DNA from: Pontibacter chinhatensis
GTDB lineage: Bacteria > Bacteroidota > Bacteroidia > Cytophagales > Hymenobacteraceae
Reading direction: 5' to 3'
Length of the DNA: 64,000 bases
NCBI RefSeq assembly: GCF_900113285.1
Contig: NZ_FOOT01000008.1
Coordinates: 1-64,000 of the forward strand
The stretch's first letter is position 1; every line of letters starts with the position of its first letter. The notes under the pieces are model-generated. The model saw only the letters and a list, made by a program, of their open reading frames with translations, had not been told where the DNA came from and made no database searches. The translations under genes were made by a program, and so were the position numbers. Below are positions 61,910 to 64,000 of this stretch, one piece after another.

Positions 61910-64000
61910 ATGAAAAACCTACGCATGCTTGCTGTAGCAGCCATGCTGGGCCTAAGCCCGGCCGTGGTGGCGCAGCAAACCGAGACGCCTCTCTCATATT
62001 ACCTGCCAGCGGGGCTCAGCTACAACAGCAGCATCCCCACGCCTAAAGATATCCTGGGCTACAATGTGGGCGAGTGGCACGCCAGCCACGACCAACTGGT
62101 GATGTTCATGCGCGAAATTGCCAACCTGTCCGACCGCATCAGCATCACCGAGTATGGCCGCACCCACGAGAACCGGCCGTTGTACCTGCTCACCATCACC
62201 TCGCCGAAAAATCACCAGAACATTGAGCAAATAAAGGAGCAGCACCGCCAGCTTACCGACCCGGAGAAGTCCGGCAGCCTAAACATAAAGGACATGCCAG
62301 CCGTGGTGTGGATGGGCTACAGCGTGCATGGCAACGAGCCAAGCGGCAGCAATGCCTCGCTGCTGGCCGTGTATCACCTGGCAGCCGCACAGGGCCCAGA
62401 GATAGAGAAACTGCTGGATGAAACCATCATCCTCATCGACCCTTCTATTAACCCGGACGGCATGAACCGCTTTGCCAGCTGGGTAAACTCGCACCGCAGC
62501 AAGAACCTGGTAACCGACCCCAACAGCGCCGAGTTCAGCGAAGCCTGGCCTCGTGGCCGCACCAACCACTACTGGTTCGACCTGAACCGTGACTGGTTGC
62601 CGCTACAGCACCCGGAGTCGAAGGGCAGGCTGGCCAAGTTCCACGAGTGGAAGCCGAACGTGCTGACTGACCACCACGAGATGGGCACCAACTCCACGTT
62701 CTTCTTCCAGCCGGGCATCCCGAGCCGTAACAACCCGCTCACGCCGGAGAGCAATTACAAGCTCACGCAGAAAATCGGCACGTACCACGCCAAGGCACTC
62801 GACAAGATTGGCTCGTTTTACTATACCGAGGAAAGTTTCGACGACTTTTACTTTGGCAAAGGCTCCACGTACCCCGATATCAACGGGGCGGTAGGTATAC
62901 TTTTCGAGCAGGCCAGCTCCCGCGGACATGCGCAGGAGAGCGTAAACGGGGTGCTGACCTTCCCGTTCACCATCCGCAACCAGTTTACCACCACCCTCTC
63001 TACCTTAGAGGCAGCGCAGGCCATGCGCGAGGAGTTGCTGGCGCACCAGCGTGACTTCTACAAGGATGCCCTGAACGAGGCGAAGAAGGCCAGCACGAAG
63101 GCCTATGTTTTCGGCTCGGAGAAAGACAAAGCCCGCGCTTTCCACCTGGCGGAAATCATCCAGCAGCACCAGATTGCCGTGTACCGCCCGAAGGAAAGCT
63201 TTACGGTGGATAAGGTGACCTATACGCCGGAGAACGCCTACATCATCCCGACAGACCAGCCGCAGTACAAGCTCATCGAGGCGATGTTTGAGAAGCGCAC
63301 CACCTTTAAGGATAGCCTGTTCTACGACATCTCTGCCTGGACCTTCCCGCTGGCGTTCGACCTGGAGCATGCGGCGCTCTCCTCCCGCAACTTTAAGAAG
63401 AGCCAGCTGGGCCAGAAAGTAGAGGCGTTTGCCTTGCCGGCAGGCGAAGTGATAGGCGGCAAAAGCGATTATGCCTATGCCTTTGAGTGGCACGGCTACT
63501 ACGCCCCGCGCGCGCTGAACCAGCTCATGGACCGCGGCATCAGCACCCGCGTGGCCACTGATAAATTTACCGGCGCCGATGGCAAACAGTTCGACTACGG
63601 CACCATTCTAATACCTGTGTCCGGACAAAGTATAAACGCTGACCAGTTGCATCAGGTACTACAGGAGGTAGCGCAGCAAAACGCTCTGCAAGTATACGCC
63701 ATGGGCACTGGCTTCACCCCGCAAGGTATAAAACTGGGCAGCCCGATGGTGCGCAGCCTGGAGCAACCCCGCATCATGATGCTGGTAGGCGACGGCGTGA
63801 ACAGCTACGACGCCGGTGAGGCCTGGCACCTGATGGATGACCGCTTCGGCATGCGCCCCGTGCTGGTAAAGACTACCGACTTTAATCGTTCGGACCTGAG
63901 CAAGTATAACGTGCTGGTGATGGCCGAGGGCTCCTATAACAACATCTCCAAGGATAAACTGCGCGCCTGGGTGCAGCAGGGAGGCACCGTGGTAGGAATG
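61910..64000 (+). CDS. M14-family zinc carboxypeptidase, cut by the window edge
   Basis: The open frame from ATG 61910 runs 697 codons to the last base of the window, so the 3' end is missing. It begins with a signal peptide (MKNLRMLAVAAMLGL, Ala-rich, ending near VVAQQ). The zinc motif HGNEPSG gives His140 and Glu143 (HxxE), and LIDPSINPDGMNRF and the substrate loop FDLNRDW follow, as in M14 peptidases. The later DHHEMGTN (around residue 257) supplies the likely third zinc ligand. Exported M14 enzymes trim peptides or peptidoglycan in the periplasm. No T9SS sorting domain could be checked. Confidence 0.9.
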   Translation, partial: MKNLRMLAVAAMLGLSPAVVAQQTETPLSYYLPAGLSYNSSIPTPKDILGYNVGEWHASHDQLVMFMREIANLSDRISITEYGRTHENRPLYLLTITSPKNHQNIEQIKEQHRQLTDPEKSGSLNIKDMPAVVWMGYSVHGNEPSGSNASLLAVYHLAAAQGPEIEKLLDETIILIDPSINPDGMNRFASWVNSHRSKNLVTDPNSAEFSEAWPRGRTNHYWFDLNRDWLPLQHPESKGRLAKFHEWKPNVLTDHHEMGTNSTFFFQPGIPSRNNPLTPESNYKLTQKIGTYHAKALDKIGSFYYTEESFDDFYFGKGSTYPDINGAVGILFEQASSRGHAQESVNGVLTFPFTIRNQFTTTLSTLEAAQAMREELLAHQRDFYKDALNEAKKASTKAYVFGSEKDKARAFHLAEIIQQHQIAVYRPKESFTVDKVTYTPENAYIIPTDQPQYKLIEAMFEKRTTFKDSLFYDISAWTFPLAFDLEHAALSSRNFKKSQLGQKVEAFALPAGEVIGGKSDYAYAFEWHGYYAPRALNQLMDRGISTRVATDKFTGADGKQFDYGTILIPVSGQSINADQLHQVLQEVAQQNALQVYAMGTGFTPQGIKLGSPMVRSLEQPRIMMLVGDGVNSYDAGEAWHLMDDRFGMRPVLVKTTDFNRSDLSKYNVLVMAEGSYNNISKDKLRAWVQQGGTVVGM

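Noticed and set aside
61732..62046. A 104-residue protein upstream of and overlapping the M14 gene
   Set aside because: The frame runs through the signal peptide region of the peptidase in another frame and has no domain or plausible translation start.

Overview
The window looks like chromosome of a member of the Bacteroidota, most likely Cytophagales of the Hymenobacteraceae/Pontibacter type (inference). The evidence is: promoters of the form TTG-N19/20-TAnnTTTG instead of classical -35/-10 boxes; an alternative complex III (Act) operon fused to an aa3-type oxidase operon; two large surface proteins with type IX secretion (T9SS) C-terminal sorting modules; a GSCFA protein; and few Shine-Dalgarno sites. 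No phage, integrase, transposase gene, rRNA or CRISPR array was seen. This is mostly housekeeping chromosome.

Layout. 1-4567 (minus): stringent-response synthetase/hydrolase, a Fur-family regulator, a STAS anti-sigma antagonist and purA, closely packed. 4813-8744 (plus): tRNA-Leu(UAG), trigger factor, clpP and clpX, a protein folding and degradation block. 8761-12494 (minus): a 39-residue membrane peptide, lpxB, a PTPS/QueD-like protein, and an ABC permease plus binding lipoprotein without an ATPase. 12562-14124 (plus): heptose epimerase and an exported YciI protein. 14215-22608 (minus): a lipoprotein, a very large probable outer-membrane protein and an NtrY-like histidine kinase.

22802-39251 (minus) is a 16-gene respiratory operon: actA-F, oxidase subunits II and I, heme A and heme O synthases, two subunit III proteins, subunit IV, a Sco-like protein, DUF420 and a small CxxC membrane protein. 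It encodes an electron path from quinol to oxygen together with its cofactor assembly. A good promoter lies at 39293-39322 and a strong terminator at 22732-22780. 39781-40856 is rpsF-rpsR-rplI. 41119-51841 holds single genes (GSCFA, DUF255, SDR, TolB-amidohydrolase, serine hydrolase, DsbA-like, TerB-like). 52067-61045 holds two related T9SS cargo genes, and 61910 to the window end an M14 peptidase cut by the edge.

The most striking signal beyond genes is a heptamer, AAGTATA/TATACTT. I counted about 110 copies by eye, against about 8 expected for a random heptamer on both strands. It occurs in both orientations, in coding and non-coding DNA, and in inverted pairs that build the stems of several terminators. 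This is how DNA uptake sequences behave in Neisseria and Pasteurellaceae. Other signals are a 266-bp array of REP-like hairpins bounded by 22-bp perfect inverted repeats (48724-48989), and a 166-bp riboswitch-like stem-loop leader in front of one T9SS gene (53861-54026).
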